Origin: Saccharothrix coeruleofusca
Lineage (GTDB): Bacteria; Actinomycetota; Actinomycetes; Mycobacteriales; Pseudonocardiaceae
NCBI RefSeq assembly: GCF_014648515.1
Contig: NZ_BMRG01000009.1
Span: 274-41,634, forward strand
Direction of reading: 5' to 3'
Length of the DNA stretch: 41,361 nucleotides
The stretch's first letter is position 1. Each line of letters starts with the position of its first letter. The position numbers and the translations under genes are program-made. Positions 16,423-25,704 of the stretch are shown piece by piece. The notes under the pieces were generated by a model, which worked only from the letters and a program-made list of their open reading frames with translations, was not told the DNA's origin and ran no database searches.

Positions 16423-17952
16423 ATGCGAGTGCGTGCGCCCTCGCGCGTCGCCGCGGCCCTGTGCGTGCTCGTGGTCGCCGCCACCGCGTGCACGTCTTCC
16501 GCCGCCGGGGGCGCGGGAGACGGGTTGTCCGTGGTCACGACCACCGAGATCCTGGCCGACCTGGTCCGCAACGTCGGGGGTGATCGGGTGCGGGTGGACT
16601 CGCTGGTGCCGCCCGGTGGCGACCCGCACTCCTACGAGCCCACGCCCGCCGACGCCAAGAAGATCGCCGCGGCGGACGTGACGTTCACCAACCACCTGCT
16701 GCTGGAGGAACAGCGGCTGATCAAGGCCGTCGACGCCAACGCCCGCGAGGGCACGCCGAACGTCTCCCTGGCCGAGGCGTCGGAGACCTACGGCGCGAAC
16801 GTGATCCCGCTGGTGGAGAACGTCGGGCTGGACGTGCTGTGGCTGGGGCTGCGGGTGCGCGGTGACGGGAAGCAGCGCGGCGCCACGCGCACCTCGCAGG
16901 TGCGGCTGACCGCGACCGCCGTGGACGGCCCCGGCGAGCTCGTGGCCTACCTGACCGAGTCGCTGGGCAAGCCCGTGACGTACTTCGACTCCGGCGACGG
17001 TCTGTCCGATGTGGACTCGACCACCCTGCCCCCGGCCGCCCACACCCACCTGAACTGGGCGTTCACCGCGCCGGGAACCTACCGGTTGACCTTGCGGGCG
17101 GCCCTGCTCAACGACGGGGGAGACCCGGTCCCGCTGGGGGAGGGCACCTTCGCCTTCGCGGTGGGCGTCGACCCCGGCGGCATCGCGCCCACCGTGCTCA
17201 ACGAGGGCCACACCGACCTGACGGTCGACCTGGACACCGGTGAGCTGTACACGTTCAACGACCGCGCGGGCGGCACCTCGCAGCAGGTCGTGCCCGCCGC
17301 GGAGGCGGTCATCGAGGTGCCCAACAAGGCGATCACCACCGTTCCCGACGACCAGCGGTTCGCGTTCCTGGGCGCCGCGGGCGCGTCGGTGCACCAGCTG
17401 CCGCAGGCGGTGCTGGGCAAGCACGTGCACGGCGAGATCGACCCGCACCTGTGGCAGGACGTGCGCAACGCCCGCGCCTACGCCGAGGTCATCCGCGACA
17501 CCCTGCGCACCGCCGACCCCGACGGCGCGGCCGACTACGACCGCGGCACCCGCGACTACACCGCCCGCCTCGACGAGCTGGACGCCCACGTCCGCGACAC
17601 CGTGGCGGCCCTGCCCCGGCAGCGCCGCCACCTGATCACCACCCACGACGGCTTCGGCTACTTCGCGCACGCCTACGAGATGAGCGTGGCGGGGTTCGTG
17701 GTGCCCAACCCCGCGCAGGAACCCAGCGTCGAGGACGTGCGCAAGCTGACCGAGACCATCCGCAACCTGAAGGTCCCCGCCGTGTTCATGGAACCCAACC
17801 TCGCCCAGCGCGCCTCGGTGCTCACCCAGGTCGCCCGCGACCAGGGGGTGCGGGTGTGCCTGCTGTACGGGGACTCCTTCGACGAGCGCACCCGCAGCTA
17901 CGCGGACATGATGCGGCACAACGCGCAGGAGGTCGCCCGGTGCCTCGCCTGA
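16423..17952 (+). CDS. ZnuA/TroA-type zinc-binding lipoprotein with inserted surface-anchored repeat
   Basis: A 509-residue lipoprotein (lipobox ATAC, Cys23). The two halves match ZnuA-family zinc-binding proteins: ligands His69 in GGDPHSYEP, His342 in IDPHLWQDV, His408 in TTHDGFGYF and Asp484 in LYGDSFDE. Between the first and second ligands, roughly residues 137-330, lies a choice-of-anchor-M repeat in permuted order: the HTHLNWAF half (His207, His209) comes before the EGHTDL half (His263). Ordinary ZnuA carries a His-rich zinc-trapping loop at this place. This matches the family known as anchored repeat-type ABC transporter substrate-binding protein. It starts a tightly overlapping six-gene operon; the ATG at 16423 has GGAG upstream. 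Confidence 0.93.
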   Translation: MRVRAPSRVAAALCVLVVAATACTSSAAGGAGDGLSVVTTTEILADLVRNVGGDRVRVDSLVPPGGDPHSYEPTPADAKKIAAADVTFTNHLLLEEQRLIKAVDANAREGTPNVSLAEASETYGANVIPLVENVGLDVLWLGLRVRGDGKQRGATRTSQVRLTATAVDGPGELVAYLTESLGKPVTYFDSGDGLSDVDSTTLPPAAHTHLNWAFTAPGTYRLTLRAALLNDGGDPVPLGEGTFAFAVGVDPGGIAPTVLNEGHTDLTVDLDTGELYTFNDRAGGTSQQVVPAAEAVIEVPNKAITTVPDDQRFAFLGAAGASVHQLPQAVLGKHVHGEIDPHLWQDVRNARAYAEVIRDTLRTADPDGAADYDRGTRDYTARLDELDAHVRDTVAALPRQRRHLITTHDGFGYFAHAYEMSVAGFVVPNPAQEPSVEDVRKLTETIRNLKVPAVFMEPNLAQRASVLTQVARDQGVRVCLLYGDSFDERTRSYADMMRHNAQEVARCLA

Positions 17953-18776
17953 CCCGAGCCCTGGCCGCGCCCGTCGTCGCGGTCCTCGCCGCGCTGATGC
18001 TCGGCCAGCACACCGCGCACGCCGCGCCGGTGGTCGTCGCGGACGGCCACGTCGACCTCGGTCCACGACTGGTCGAGGGCGACTGGGTGGTCCAGATCCG
18101 CGACGACACCGGCGGGGAACCGGTGTGGCGCGAACCCTCCGACGTGGTGATCCAAGTGGCCGACGCGGCGAAGAACACCGTCCCCGACGACCCCGCCTAC
18201 GCGTTCCTCGGCGCAGCAGGCAGCGACATCTGGGTGCTGCCGCAGGTGCAGGCGCAGGGCGTGGTGTGGCCGGGGTGGAACACCCAGGACCCCAGCATCC
18301 GCGACCTCGCCGGGCGTGGCGTGGACTGGCGCCTGCACGGCGTGAGCGGACCCGGCCGCTTCGAGCTGTTCCTCAACGGCAGCTTCGGCGCACCCGAGAC
18401 GGTCTTCAGCAGCCGGCGGCCCTATCCGCAGCAGACCGGTGTCGAGCCGGGCACCCACGCCCACGGCAACTGGGTGTTCACCGCCCCCGGCGCCTACTCC
18501 CTCGACGTGGAGATGGCCACCGCCGACGGCCGCTCGGATCGCGCGACCTTGAAGGTGCACGTCGGGCCGGGCGACCCGGCGGCGGCGTTCGCCGCGGTCG
18601 AGCGGAGCGCCGGGCCGTCGAGCACGTCCGCCGCGCGGCAGGCCGGTGCGGCGGACGAGGGCTCCTCCGGCACGCCGTGGGGCTGGGTCGCCCTGGCAGC
18701 CGTGCTCGTGGCGGGGTTGATCGCCACCCCGCTGCTCGCCGCGCGGTCCCGTCGGGCGGCGAGGGGGGACCGGTGA
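17940..18776 (+). CDS. membrane-tethered surface protein with one anchor-M repeat
   Basis: A 278-residue protein: signal peptide ending THAHA near residue 28, one repeat ([15 protein letters not shown] at the start, [35 protein letters not shown] at the end), a Ser/Ala/Gly linker, then a C-terminal transmembrane helix ([20 protein letters not shown]) and RSRR. There is no LAxTG motif, so it stays in the membrane, facing out. The GTG start at 17940 overlaps the substrate-binding gene by 13 bases and lies within the operon, so it probably works next to the transporter as a membrane-proximal relay (inference). Confidence 0.85.
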   Translation: MPRLTRALAAPVVAVLAALMLGQHTAHAAPVVVADGHVDLGPRLVEGDWVVQIRDDTGGEPVWREPSDVVIQVADAAKNTVPDDPAYAFLGAAGSDIWVLPQVQAQGVVWPGWNTQDPSIRDLAGRGVDWRLHGVSGPGRFELFLNGSFGAPETVFSSRRPYPQQTGVEPGTHAHGNWVFTAPGAYSLDVEMATADGRSDRATLKVHVGPGDPAAAFAAVERSAGPSSTSAARQAGAADEGSSGTPWGWVALAAVLVAGLIATPLLAARSRRAARGDR

Positions 18777-19525
18777 ACGCCCCCGTGCTCGACGTCCGGG
18801 GCGTCACCGTGCACCTGGGCGGCCGGGAAGTGCTGTCCGATGTGGACTTCCGCCTGCGGCGGGGCGAGCTGGTCGGCCTGATCGGGCCCAACGGCGCGGG
18901 CAAGACGACCCTGCTGCGCACCGCGCTGGGGCTGGTGCCGATCCACCGGGGCGCGGTCGTCGTGGGCGACCGCACGCCGCGCCAGGCGCAGGGGTCGTTG
19001 GGCTACGTGCCGCAGCGCCACGAGTTCGCCTGGGACTTCCCGATCACGGTGGAAGGCGCGGTCGCGACCGGCCGCACCCACCTGACCGGCCTGCTGCGCC
19101 GCCGCACCGCCCGCGACCGGGAAGCCGTGGCCGACGCCCTGGACCGCGTCGGCATGGCCGACCTGCGGACCAGGCCCGTCGGCGAGCTGTCCGGCGGTCA
19201 GCGCCAGCGCGTCCTGGTCGCCCGCGCGCTCGCCCTGCGACCGCGGGTGCTGCTGCTGGACGAGCCGTTCACCGGCATCGACGTGCCCACCCAGGAGCTG
19301 CTGAGCGGCCTGCTGGCCGGGTTGCGCGACGAGGGCGTGGCGGTGCTGATGACCACCCACGACCTCGCCGCCGCCAGCGCGCTGTGCGACCGGCTGTGCC
19401 TGCTCAACCGCACCGTGGTCGCCGACGGCGCGCCGAGCGCGCTGGCCGACACCGACATCTGGCTGCGCACCTTCGGCCTGGATCGCGCCGAGCAGCTGCT
19501 CAAGGCACTGGGGGTGACCGGGTGA
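18773..19525 (+). CDS. ABC transporter ATP-binding protein, ZnuC type
   Basis: A 250-residue ATPase. Walker A is GPNGAGKTT, the signature [15 protein letters not shown], and Walker [12 protein letters not shown], followed by [27 protein letters not shown] is the typical Mn/Zn-importer Q-loop region. It belongs to the manganese/zinc class and to the anchored-repeat transporter set. GTGA overlap with the preceding gene. Confidence 0.93.
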   Translation: MNAPVLDVRGVTVHLGGREVLSDVDFRLRRGELVGLIGPNGAGKTTLLRTALGLVPIHRGAVVVGDRTPRQAQGSLGYVPQRHEFAWDFPITVEGAVATGRTHLTGLLRRRTARDREAVADALDRVGMADLRTRPVGELSGGQRQRVLVARALALRPRVLLLDEPFTGIDVPTQELLSGLLAGLRDEGVAVLMTTHDLAAASALCDRLCLLNRTVVADGAPSALADTDIWLRTFGLDRAEQLLKALGVTG

Positions 19526-20391
19526 CGGCCCTGGAGTTCCTGACCGCCCCGTGGGAGTACGACTTCTGGCGCCGGGCCCTGCTGGTGGCGTTGATGTCCG
19601 GCCTGGTGTGCGGCGTGATCGGCAGCCACGTGGTGCTGCGCGGCATGGCGTTCATCGGCGACGCCGTCTCGCACGCGGTCTTCCCCGGCATCGCGGTCGC
19701 CTTCGTGCTCGGCACCAACCTGGTGCTCGGCGGCGCGGTCGCGGGCGTGGTCACCGCGCTGCTGATCGCGGTGTTCACGCAGAACCGCAGGCTCAAGGAG
19801 GACTCGGTCATCGGGATCTTCTTCGCGGGCTCCTTCGGCCTGGGCATCGTCATCCTCAGCACCGCTCCCGGCTACGGCGGGTCGCTGGAGTCGTTCCTGT
19901 TCGGCTCGATCCTGGGCATCAGCGACTCCGACGTGGTGTCGGTCGCGGTGATCGGCGCGCTGCTGCTGGCGACCACCGGCGTGCTCAACAGCCGGTTCAC
20001 CGCCGCGACGCTGGATCGCGAGCAGGCCCGCGCGGTCGGGCTGCCGGTGTTCTGGCTCGACCTGGCCCTGCACGTGATGGTGACCCTGGCCATCGTCATC
20101 TCGCTGCAGGCGGTGGGCAACATCCTGGTGCTCGCCCTGCTGGTCACCCCCGCCGCGGCGGCCAGGCTGCTCACCGACCGCCTCGGCGCCATGATGCTGC
20201 TGGCCCCGCTGATCGGCGCGGGCGGCGGCGTGCTGGGCCTGTACCTGTCCTACGCCTTCGACCTGGCCGCGGGCGGCCTGATCGTGCTGACCCTCACCGC
20301 GATCTTCCTGCTGTGCTGGTTCTTCGCGCCCCGCCACGGCCTGCTCACCCGCACCCGCCGGACCGCCGCCCCCGCCGAGGAGAAGCCGTGA
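19522..20391 (+). CDS. ABC-3 family permease, ZnuB type
   Basis: A 289-residue membrane protein with about eight hydrophobic segments. Family marks are GSHVVLRGMAFIGDAVSHAV near the N terminus, the SFLFGSILGI segment and AVGNILVLALLVTPAAAARL. These define the zinc/manganese ABC-3 permeases. The GTG overlaps the ATPase stop by four bases. It pairs with the ZnuA-like and ZnuC-like genes of the operon as the zinc channel. Confidence 0.93.
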   Translation: MTALEFLTAPWEYDFWRRALLVALMSGLVCGVIGSHVVLRGMAFIGDAVSHAVFPGIAVAFVLGTNLVLGGAVAGVVTALLIAVFTQNRRLKEDSVIGIFFAGSFGLGIVILSTAPGYGGSLESFLFGSILGISDSDVVSVAVIGALLLATTGVLNSRFTAATLDREQARAVGLPVFWLDLALHVMVTLAIVISLQAVGNILVLALLVTPAAAARLLTDRLGAMMLLAPLIGAGGGVLGLYLSYAFDLAAGGLIVLTLTAIFLLCWFFAPRHGLLTRTRRTAAPAEEKP

Positions 20392-21794
20392 CCCACGCCC
20401 GAACCGGCGCGCTGCTCGGCGTGGCCGCCGCGCTGCTGGTGGCGACGCCGACCGCGAGCGCCCAACCCGTTCCCACCACGCCGACCGACGAACCCACCGC
20501 GGACGTGGTGCTCGACGCCGAGGGCGGCGGGCTGTCGCTGGACGCCCCGTCCGCGTCCGTCGAAGTGCCCGCCGGGGACGACCGGGTGGAACTGGACTGG
20601 GACACCGCCGGCGTCGAACCCGGCACGGTGTTCGGTGATGCCGTCACGCTGAGCGCGTCGCTCCTGGTCCCGCCTGATCCCGCCGAACCCGCGGCGCAGG
20701 ACGGACCGACCCCCGAGGAGCAGGTCGGCCTGCCCGCCGTCCTGCCGGTCGGCGCCACCGGCACCCTGGAGGTGGACGCGCCCGCCCCCGGTGAGCACGT
20801 GCTGAGGGTGCGCGCCCAAGCGCGCTCGCTCGACGGCAGGCCACTGGCCGCCGAGCGCGACTACCGGCTGGTCGTCGCCGAGGTGACCCGGCCGGAGACC
20901 GGCAGGCACCCGACGACGGTCGAACCGAGGGCGCTCCCGCAGGTCCCGGCCCCCGCCGCGGCACAACCGCGGCCAGGGGCAGCGGCCGCCGCGCCGCCGC
21001 CGACCGCCACGGGCCGGGTCACCCTCGACCGCGGCCACGTCGACGCCGTCGCACCCCGCCTGCTCCCGGACGGCCTGCACCTCCAGGTCAAGGACGGCAC
21101 CGTCGCGGGCACCGCCACCTGGCGCGAACCCTCCGACGTCGAGTTCCGCGTCACGGCCGCCGCTCGCACCGCGCTCCCCGCGCAGCCGCAGCTGTCCTTC
21201 CTCGGCGGGGCGGGCAAGCAGGTCCACCTGCTGCCCCAGACCCAGCGCAACGACCTGCTGTGGACCGGCTGGTCCACCGAGGAGCTGCGACCGGCCGAGG
21301 TGTCCGGGCCGGTGACCTGGGCGCTGACCGCGGTCGACGGGCCAGGCGCGTTCGGCCTGTTCACCACCGGCTCGTTCGGCGCCCCGACCGTCATCTTCAA
21401 CAGCACCGACGGCCTGCCCGACACCCACTCCGCGGCCCTGGGCACCCACGCGCACGCCAACTGGGTGTTCGCCGAGCCCGGTCGGTACCGCCTCACCTTC
21501 ACCGTCAGCGCGCCCAGGGCCGGTGGTGGCGCGCTGACCGACACCGAGACCTACACGTTCGTCGTCGGTGACGGCGCGGGCACTCCGGCCGACCAGCGGC
21601 CCGCCAACACCGGCACCGACACCGACACCGGCACCGGCACCGGCACCGGCCGGCAGAGCGGCACGCCCAACCGCCTGGCGTCCACCGGCCCCGTCGGCAT
21701 CCCCGCCACGGCGGGCCTGGCGCTCGTGCTCATCGCGACCGGCGCCGCCGCCCTCGTCCTCACCCGCCGCCGCCCCGCCCCGGAGGAGCCGTGA
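20388..21794 (+). CDS. cell-wall protein with one anchor-M repeat and LAxTG signal
   Basis: A 468-residue surface protein. The signal peptide ends SASA/QPV near residue 25. Residues about 35-165 are a separate acidic beta-rich region (VVLDAEGGGLSLDAPS and LLVPPDPAEPA) with no family I know. A Pro/Ala linker leads to one repeat: RGHVDAVAPRLLPDG, LSFLGGAGKQVHLLPQTQ, GTHAHANWVFAEPGRYR. The C terminus has a TDTDTGTGTGTG linker, LASTG, a hydrophobic helix and TRRR, the form of class E sortase substrates. No sortase gene is in the window. GTGA overlaps link it to the permease and to the next gene. Confidence 0.88.
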   Translation: MTHARTGALLGVAAALLVATPTASAQPVPTTPTDEPTADVVLDAEGGGLSLDAPSASVEVPAGDDRVELDWDTAGVEPGTVFGDAVTLSASLLVPPDPAEPAAQDGPTPEEQVGLPAVLPVGATGTLEVDAPAPGEHVLRVRAQARSLDGRPLAAERDYRLVVAEVTRPETGRHPTTVEPRALPQVPAPAAAQPRPGAAAAAPPPTATGRVTLDRGHVDAVAPRLLPDGLHLQVKDGTVAGTATWREPSDVEFRVTAAARTALPAQPQLSFLGGAGKQVHLLPQTQRNDLLWTGWSTEELRPAEVSGPVTWALTAVDGPGAFGLFTTGSFGAPTVIFNSTDGLPDTHSAALGTHAHANWVFAEPGRYRLTFTVSAPRAGGGALTDTETYTFVVGDGAGTPADQRPANTGTDTDTGTGTGTGRQSGTPNRLASTGPVGIPATAGLALVLIATGAAALVLTRRRPAPEEP

Positions 21795-23449
21795 CCACCT
21801 CGACCCGCCGCCGGACAGCGCTCGGCGCGCTCGCGGCCGCCGCGCTGGCCGCGCTGTCCTCCACCCCGGTCGTCACCGCGGCCCTCGCCCAGGACGCCAC
21901 ACCCGTGGTCGACCGGGGCCACGTGGACCTGCTCGCGCCCGCCGTCGTGGACGGCGCGCTGAAGATCCGCTACAAGGACGGCAGCACCGAGCCGCCGACG
22001 ATCCACGACCCCGAGCACGTCGTCACGCACGTCAAGCCCGAATCGGTCATCCAGGTGCCCGACATCCCCGAGTACGCCTTCCTCGGGCCGGTGGGCAGCG
22101 ACCTGTGGCTCATCCCCGAGATCCAGAACCCCGACGTGGTGTGGGCCGGGTGGAACACCGAGTCCCTGACCGCGGACCGGGTCGCCCCGGACTCGGTGCG
22201 CTGGACCCTCGACGCCATCGGCGGCGACGCGCCCGGCAGCGCCGCCCCCGGCAAGCTCACCGTGTTCCAGACCGGCCCGGTCGGCGAGCCGCTGCCCCGC
22301 GTGTTCGACACCTCCGGACCGCTGCCCCAGAGCACCCCGCTGGTCCCTGGCACCCACGCCCACGCCAACTGGACGTTCTCCGCCCAGGGCGTCTACCGGC
22401 TCACCTTCACCGTCGAGGCCACCACGCCCGACGGGACGCCGTTGCGCGACACCACGACCTACGCCATCGCTGTCGGCGCGGTCGATCCCAGCACCGTCAG
22501 GCCCGGCACGGGCACCCCGCCCTCGTCGTCCTCCTCGCCTCCCGCGTCCTCTTCGACGCCGTCCACCACCACGACCACGACGACCACGACGACCAGTACG
22601 GCCAGCACGACCACGCCATCCACCCCTCCGAAGTCGTGCGTGGTGCTCGACGACGGCCACGTCGACCTCATCGCCCCGCGCCTGCTCGACGGCGCGCTGC
22701 GCACCGGGGTCAAGGACGGCGCCGCCGGACCCGAGCGGGCGGTGTGGCGGGAGCCTGCCGACGTGGTGCTGCACGTGGTCCCCGAAGCACGCAACACCGT
22801 GCCCGCCGACCCGGCCTACGCCTTCCTGGGGGCGCCCGGCACCCCGGTGTGGCTCATCCCGCAGACCCAGGTCCCCGGCGTCGTGTGGGCGGGCTGGAAC
22901 ACCGAGTCCCTCACCCCGCAGCAGGTCAGCGGCGACGTCGAGGTGAGCCTGTCCGCTGTGGAGGGTCCCGGCGAGGTGGCGGTCTTCCTCACCGGCATCG
23001 CCCCGACCGTGCTGGTCGACTCCGGTGACGGCCTGCCCGACGCCATCACCGTCCCCCTGGGCACCCACGCCCACGCCAACTGGGCGTTCGGCGGCGAAGG
23101 CGTCTACCGGATCACCGTCGAGGTCACCGCCACCCTCGCCGACGGCCGCGCGGTCGCCGACCGCGACGTGTTCACCATCGCGGTCGGCGACGTCGACCCC
23201 ACGGCGGGCGAGGACTGCGCGCCGCCCAGCACCACGTCCACCACGTCCACCACGCCCGCCCCGACCGGCACGGCCACCACCGGCCCGCTCACGACCACGC
23301 GGCCGGTGGCCGCGGCACCGAGGTCGGCGGGCTTGGCCTCCACCGGTGTCGGCGGTGTGGGCACGATCGTGCTGCTCGCGGTCGTGCTGGCCACCGCCGG
23401 TGCGCTGGCACTGGTCCTGGCGCGGCGCAGGCGCTCCCACGGCGGCTGA
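21791..23449 (+). CDS. cell-wall protein with two anchor-M repeats and LAxTG signal
   Basis: A 552-residue protein. After a signal peptide (ending near AALAQDA), repeat 1 runs from RGHVDLLAPAVVDG to GTHAHANWTF. A Ser/Thr-rich spacer (PSTTTTTTTTTTST, likely extended) separates it from repeat 2, from DGHVDLIAPRLLDG to GTHAHANWAF. The C terminus has a second Thr/Pro-rich spacer, LASTG, a hydrophobic helix and RRRR. It is the last gene of the anchored-repeat operon and would extend furthest out from the membrane, because its spacers are the longest. Confidence 0.9.
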   Translation: MTTSTRRRTALGALAAAALAALSSTPVVTAALAQDATPVVDRGHVDLLAPAVVDGALKIRYKDGSTEPPTIHDPEHVVTHVKPESVIQVPDIPEYAFLGPVGSDLWLIPEIQNPDVVWAGWNTESLTADRVAPDSVRWTLDAIGGDAPGSAAPGKLTVFQTGPVGEPLPRVFDTSGPLPQSTPLVPGTHAHANWTFSAQGVYRLTFTVEATTPDGTPLRDTTTYAIAVGAVDPSTVRPGTGTPPSSSSSPPASSSTPSTTTTTTTTTTSTASTTTPSTPPKSCVVLDDGHVDLIAPRLLDGALRTGVKDGAAGPERAVWREPADVVLHVVPEARNTVPADPAYAFLGAPGTPVWLIPQTQVPGVVWAGWNTESLTPQQVSGDVEVSLSAVEGPGEVAVFLTGIAPTVLVDSGDGLPDAITVPLGTHAHANWAFGGEGVYRITVEVTATLADGRAVADRDVFTIAVGDVDPTAGEDCAPPSTTSTTSTTPAPTGTATTGPLTTTRPVAAAPRSAGLASTGVGGVGTIVLLAVVLATAGALALVLARRRRSHGG

Positions 23450-23464
23450 CGGGCGTTCAGGGAG

Positions 23465-23491
23465 GGGGGAGGGCCGGCCGAGCCCTCCCCC
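23465..23491. terminator. bidirectional terminator between convergent units
   Basis: GGGGGAGGGC (23465-23474) pairs perfectly with GCCCTCCCCC (23482-23491) across a 7-base loop. It lies 15 bases after the wall-protein stop and directly next to the stop of the CobW gene, so it can end both transcripts. Confidence 0.8.
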
Positions 23492-23492
23492 T

Positions 23493-24650
23493 TCACAGCT
23501 CCGCGGTGTGGCGGGAGGGCGGGAAGTGGTGCTCGTGGTCGTGCGGGTCGAGGTCCCACGGCGGCAGCGGGTCGTCCATGCGACGCCAGGCGGTGGGACC
23601 CGCGGCCAGTTCGGCGTCGGTGAGCAGGGCCGGGTCCAGGCGGCGGCGCGGCTCGTCGGGGTCCAGGCCGATGCCGATGAAGACCAGCTCCTGGCGGGCG
23701 GTGTGGCCGGTGAGCGACTCGCCCGGCTCGATGGTCATGTTCGGGCCCGCTTGGGACCACACGGCCAGGGTGCTCGGACGGCTGGCGAGGTGGCAGAACC
23801 CCTTGCTGCGCACCACGCCGGTCCAGTCCTCCAGCGCGGCGGCCAGGCGGGCGGGGTGGAACGGGCGGTCGGCGCGGTAGGTGACCGAGCGGATGCCGTA
23901 CTCCTCGGTCTCCGGGGTGTGGGAGCCCGCCAGCTCCTGCGCCCAGCCCGGTGACGTCGCGGCGCTGACCGGGTCGTAGCGGCCGGTGTCGAGCACCTCG
24001 GCCATGTCCACCACGCCGCGGTGGGAGCGGATCAGCCGGGCGGCCGGGTTGAGCTCGCGCAACAAGCCCTCGGTGGTGGCCAGCCGCTCCGGAGTGGCGA
24101 GGTCGGTCTTGTTGAGCACCAGCACGTCGGCGAACTCGACCTGGTCCACCAGCAGGTCGGAGATGCCGCGCTCGTCGCCGTCGGCCGCTTCGAGCCCGCG
24201 CTGGTCGAGCCGGTCGCCGCGTTCCAGCTCGGACAGGAAGGTCGAGGCGTCGACCACGGTGACCGTGGTGTCCAACCGGGCGTGGTCGGACAGGCTGGTG
24301 CCGTCCTCGAAGGTCCACTCGAAGGTCGCCGCGACCGGCATGGGCTCGGAGATGCCGGTGGACTCGATCAGGATGGCATCGAACCGGCCCTCGCGGGCCA
24401 GCGCGCCGACGCTCTCCAGCAGGTCTTCGCGCAGGGTGCAGCAGATGCAGCCGTTGGTCAGCTCGACCAGGCGCTCACCGCCCCGGCCGGACACCAGCGA
24501 GGCGTCGATGTTGACCTCGCTCATGTCGTTGACCACCACCGCCACCCGGCGTCCCCCGCGATTGGCCAGGACGTGGTTGAGCAGGGTGGTCTTGCCCGCG
24601 CCGAGGAAGCCGGACAGCACGGTGACGGGAACTCGCGGATCGGTGGTCAT
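23493..24650 (-). CDS. CobW/YciC-type GTP-binding metallochaperone
   Basis: A 385-residue G3E GTPase. Walker A is GFLGAGKTT (residues 14-22); the metal motif GCICC (Cys68, Cys70, Cys71) is intact; ESTGISEP and LNKTD are the other GTPase motifs. The C-terminal CobW domain ends in a His-rich HDHEHH tail. Zinc-regulated members of this family (YciC/ZigA/ZNG1 group) deliver zinc to client proteins at low zinc. It is the last gene of the bL28-bL33-uS14-bS18 unit, separated from bS18 by a hairpin. It is the only CobW-type protein here that keeps its nucleotide-binding motifs. Confidence 0.93.
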   Translation of the reverse strand: MTTDPRVPVTVLSGFLGAGKTTLLNHVLANRGGRRVAVVVNDMSEVNIDASLVSGRGGERLVELTNGCICCTLREDLLESVGALAREGRFDAILIESTGISEPMPVAATFEWTFEDGTSLSDHARLDTTVTVVDASTFLSELERGDRLDQRGLEAADGDERGISDLLVDQVEFADVLVLNKTDLATPERLATTEGLLRELNPAARLIRSHRGVVDMAEVLDTGRYDPVSAATSPGWAQELAGSHTPETEEYGIRSVTYRADRPFHPARLAAALEDWTGVVRSKGFCHLASRPSTLAVWSQAGPNMTIEPGESLTGHTARQELVFIGIGLDPDEPRRRLDPALLTDAELAAGPTAWRRMDDPLPPWDLDPHDHEHHFPPSRHTAEL

Positions 24651-24671
24651 GGGTTCTTCCTGGTAGGGGGC

Positions 24672-24703
24672 GGTGTGCTCCGCCCGCGCGGGCGGAGCAC
24701 ACC
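24672..24703 (-). terminator. internal hairpin between bS18 and cobW
   Basis: GGTGTGCTCCGCCC (24672-24685) pairs perfectly with GGGCGGAGCACACC (24690-24703) over a GCGC loop. It sits seven bases after the bS18 stop and 21 bases before the CobW start. As a partial terminator it would give more ribosomal-protein mRNA than cobW mRNA, or it may protect the upstream mRNA. Confidence 0.7.
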
Positions 24704-24710
24704 GGTGAGG

Positions 24711-24944
24711 TCAGCGACCCCGGGACGGGTAGGGCAGCAGCGCCATCTCGCGGGCGTTCTTGATCGCGGTGGCGACCTGGTGCTGCTGCTGCGGGGTCAG
24801 GCCGGTGACGCGGCGGGAGCGGATCTTGCCGCGGTCGGAGATGAACTTGCGCAGCAGGTTCACGTCCTTCCAGTCCACCTCGGTGACGCCCTCCTTGCGC
24901 AGGAGGTTGACCCGCCGCTTGGCGGGGCGTTCGACTCGGGGCAC
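24711..24944 (-). CDS. rpsR: ribosomal protein bS18, zinc-independent paralogue
   Basis: A 77-residue protein starting [15 protein letters not shown]. The bS18 signatures [19 protein letters not shown] and [14 protein letters not shown] are present. The N-terminal Cys residues of the zinc-containing form are absent: the protein has no Cys. The GTG start has GGAGG upstream. It is the fourth gene in the unit and should replace the housekeeping copy at low zinc. Confidence 0.94.
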   Translation of the reverse strand: MPRVERPAKRRVNLLRKEGVTEVDWKDVNLLRKFISDRGKIRSRRVTGLTPQQQHQVATAIKNAREMALLPYPSRGR

Positions 24945-24952
24945 GGTTCCTC

Positions 24953-25249
24953 CTACCAGCTGGACTTGGTCACGCCGGGCAGCTCGCCGCGGTGGGCCAT
25001 CTCGCGCAGGCGGATGCGGGACAGGCCGAAGGCGCGGAAGACCGCGCGGGGGCGGCCGTCCACGGCGTCGCGGTTGCGCAGCCGGGTGGGGCTGGCGTCG
25101 CGGGGCAGCCGCTGCAGCGCGGCCAGCGCCTCGTCCCGGCGCTCGGGATCGGTGCGGATGACCTCCTTCAGCTCCGCGCGCCGCTGGGCGTAGCGGGCGA
25201 CGGTCTCGCGCCGCTGCCGGTCGCGGGCGATCTTGGACTTCTTGGCCAT
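24953..25249 (-). CDS. rpsN: ribosomal protein uS14, zinc-independent paralogue
   Basis: A 98-residue uS14 beginning [20 protein letters not shown], with [20 protein letters not shown] near the end. It is the long form (about 100 residues) that lacks the two CxxC pairs of the 61-residue zinc form; no Cys is present. Its ATG shares a base with the stop of bL33 (TGATG). Confidence 0.95.
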   Translation of the reverse strand: MAKKSKIARDRQRRETVARYAQRRAELKEVIRTDPERRDEALAALQRLPRDASPTRLRNRDAVDGRPRAVFRAFGLSRIRLREMAHRGELPGVTKSSW

Positions 25250-25416
25250 CAGCGCTCCTCCTTGAAGTCGACGTGGCGGCGCACGACGGGGTCGAACTTG
25301 CGCAGCACCAGGCGGTCGGGGTCGTTGCGGCGGTTCTTGCGGGTGACGTAGGTGTAGCCGGTGCCCGCGGTGGAGCGGAGCTTGATGATCGGCCGGAGGT
25401 CGGTGGACTTGGCCAT
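25249..25416 (-). CDS. rpmG: ribosomal protein bL33, zinc-independent paralogue
   Basis: A 55-residue protein, [20 protein letters not shown] then [16 protein letters not shown] and ending HVDFKEER. bL33 is clear, but the two CxxC pairs of the zinc form are missing; there is no Cys. It overlaps its neighbours by one base at each end (TGATG), showing tight translational coupling within the unit. Confidence 0.95.
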   Translation of the reverse strand: MAKSTDLRPIIKLRSTAGTGYTYVTRKNRRNDPDRLVLRKFDPVVRRHVDFKEER

Positions 25417-25655
25417 CAGAGCTTCACCCCCTGCTTGCGCAGCTGGGCCACGACGGATTCGATGCCGCGCTTGTCGACGGTCCTGATGCCCTTGGTGGAC
25501 AGCGTCAGCACGACGTAGCGGTTCTCCGAGGGCAGCCAGAAGCGCCTGCGCTGGGTGTTGGGCAGCCAGCGCCGCGAGGTGCGCCGGTGCGAGTGCGAGA
25601 CCTGCTTGCCGTAGCCGGGCTTGCGCCCGGTGACCTGGCAGTGCCGTGAGGACAC
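25416..25655 (-). CDS. rpmB: ribosomal protein bL28, zinc-independent paralogue
   Basis: A 79-residue bL28: [20 protein letters not shown], then [10 protein letters not shown] and [20 protein letters not shown]. Only one Cys remains where the zinc form has a Cys-x-x-Cys, so it cannot form the usual site. The GTG at 25655 has GGAGGTACC upstream. It is the first gene of the zinc-sparing ribosomal unit, downstream of the divergent Zur-type promoter at 25668-25697. Confidence 0.95.
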   Translation of the reverse strand: MSSRHCQVTGRKPGYGKQVSHSHRRTSRRWLPNTQRRRFWLPSENRYVVLTLSTKGIRTVDKRGIESVVAQLRKQGVKL

Positions 25656-25667
25656 GGTACCTCCGCT

Positions 25668-25697
25668 TTGTGAAACGACAATCGTTTCCGTTAGGCT
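25668..25697. promoter_or_regulatory. Zur-type box and leaderless divergent promoter
   Basis: AACGACAATCGTT (25674-25686) is almost perfectly symmetric. On the plus strand it fills the 18-bp spacer between TTGTGA (25668-25673) and TAGGCT (25692-25697). Transcription would begin at or next to the ATG at 25705, so the plus gene is probably leaderless. On the minus strand bL28 starts 18 bases away and keeps a ribosome-binding site. A single box therefore controls two divergent units. Confidence 0.8.
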
Positions 25698-25704
25698 AGC
25701 CCAC

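Noticed and set aside
21610-21655. Short tandem repeats of ACCGGC and ACCGAC
   Set aside because: They encode the Thr/Gly/Asp spacer before the sorting signal; a regulatory repeat is not needed.
21551-23440. A 629-codon minus-strand frame opposite the wall-protein gene
   Set aside because: Antisense shadow, rich in Gly and Arg, with no recognisable domain.
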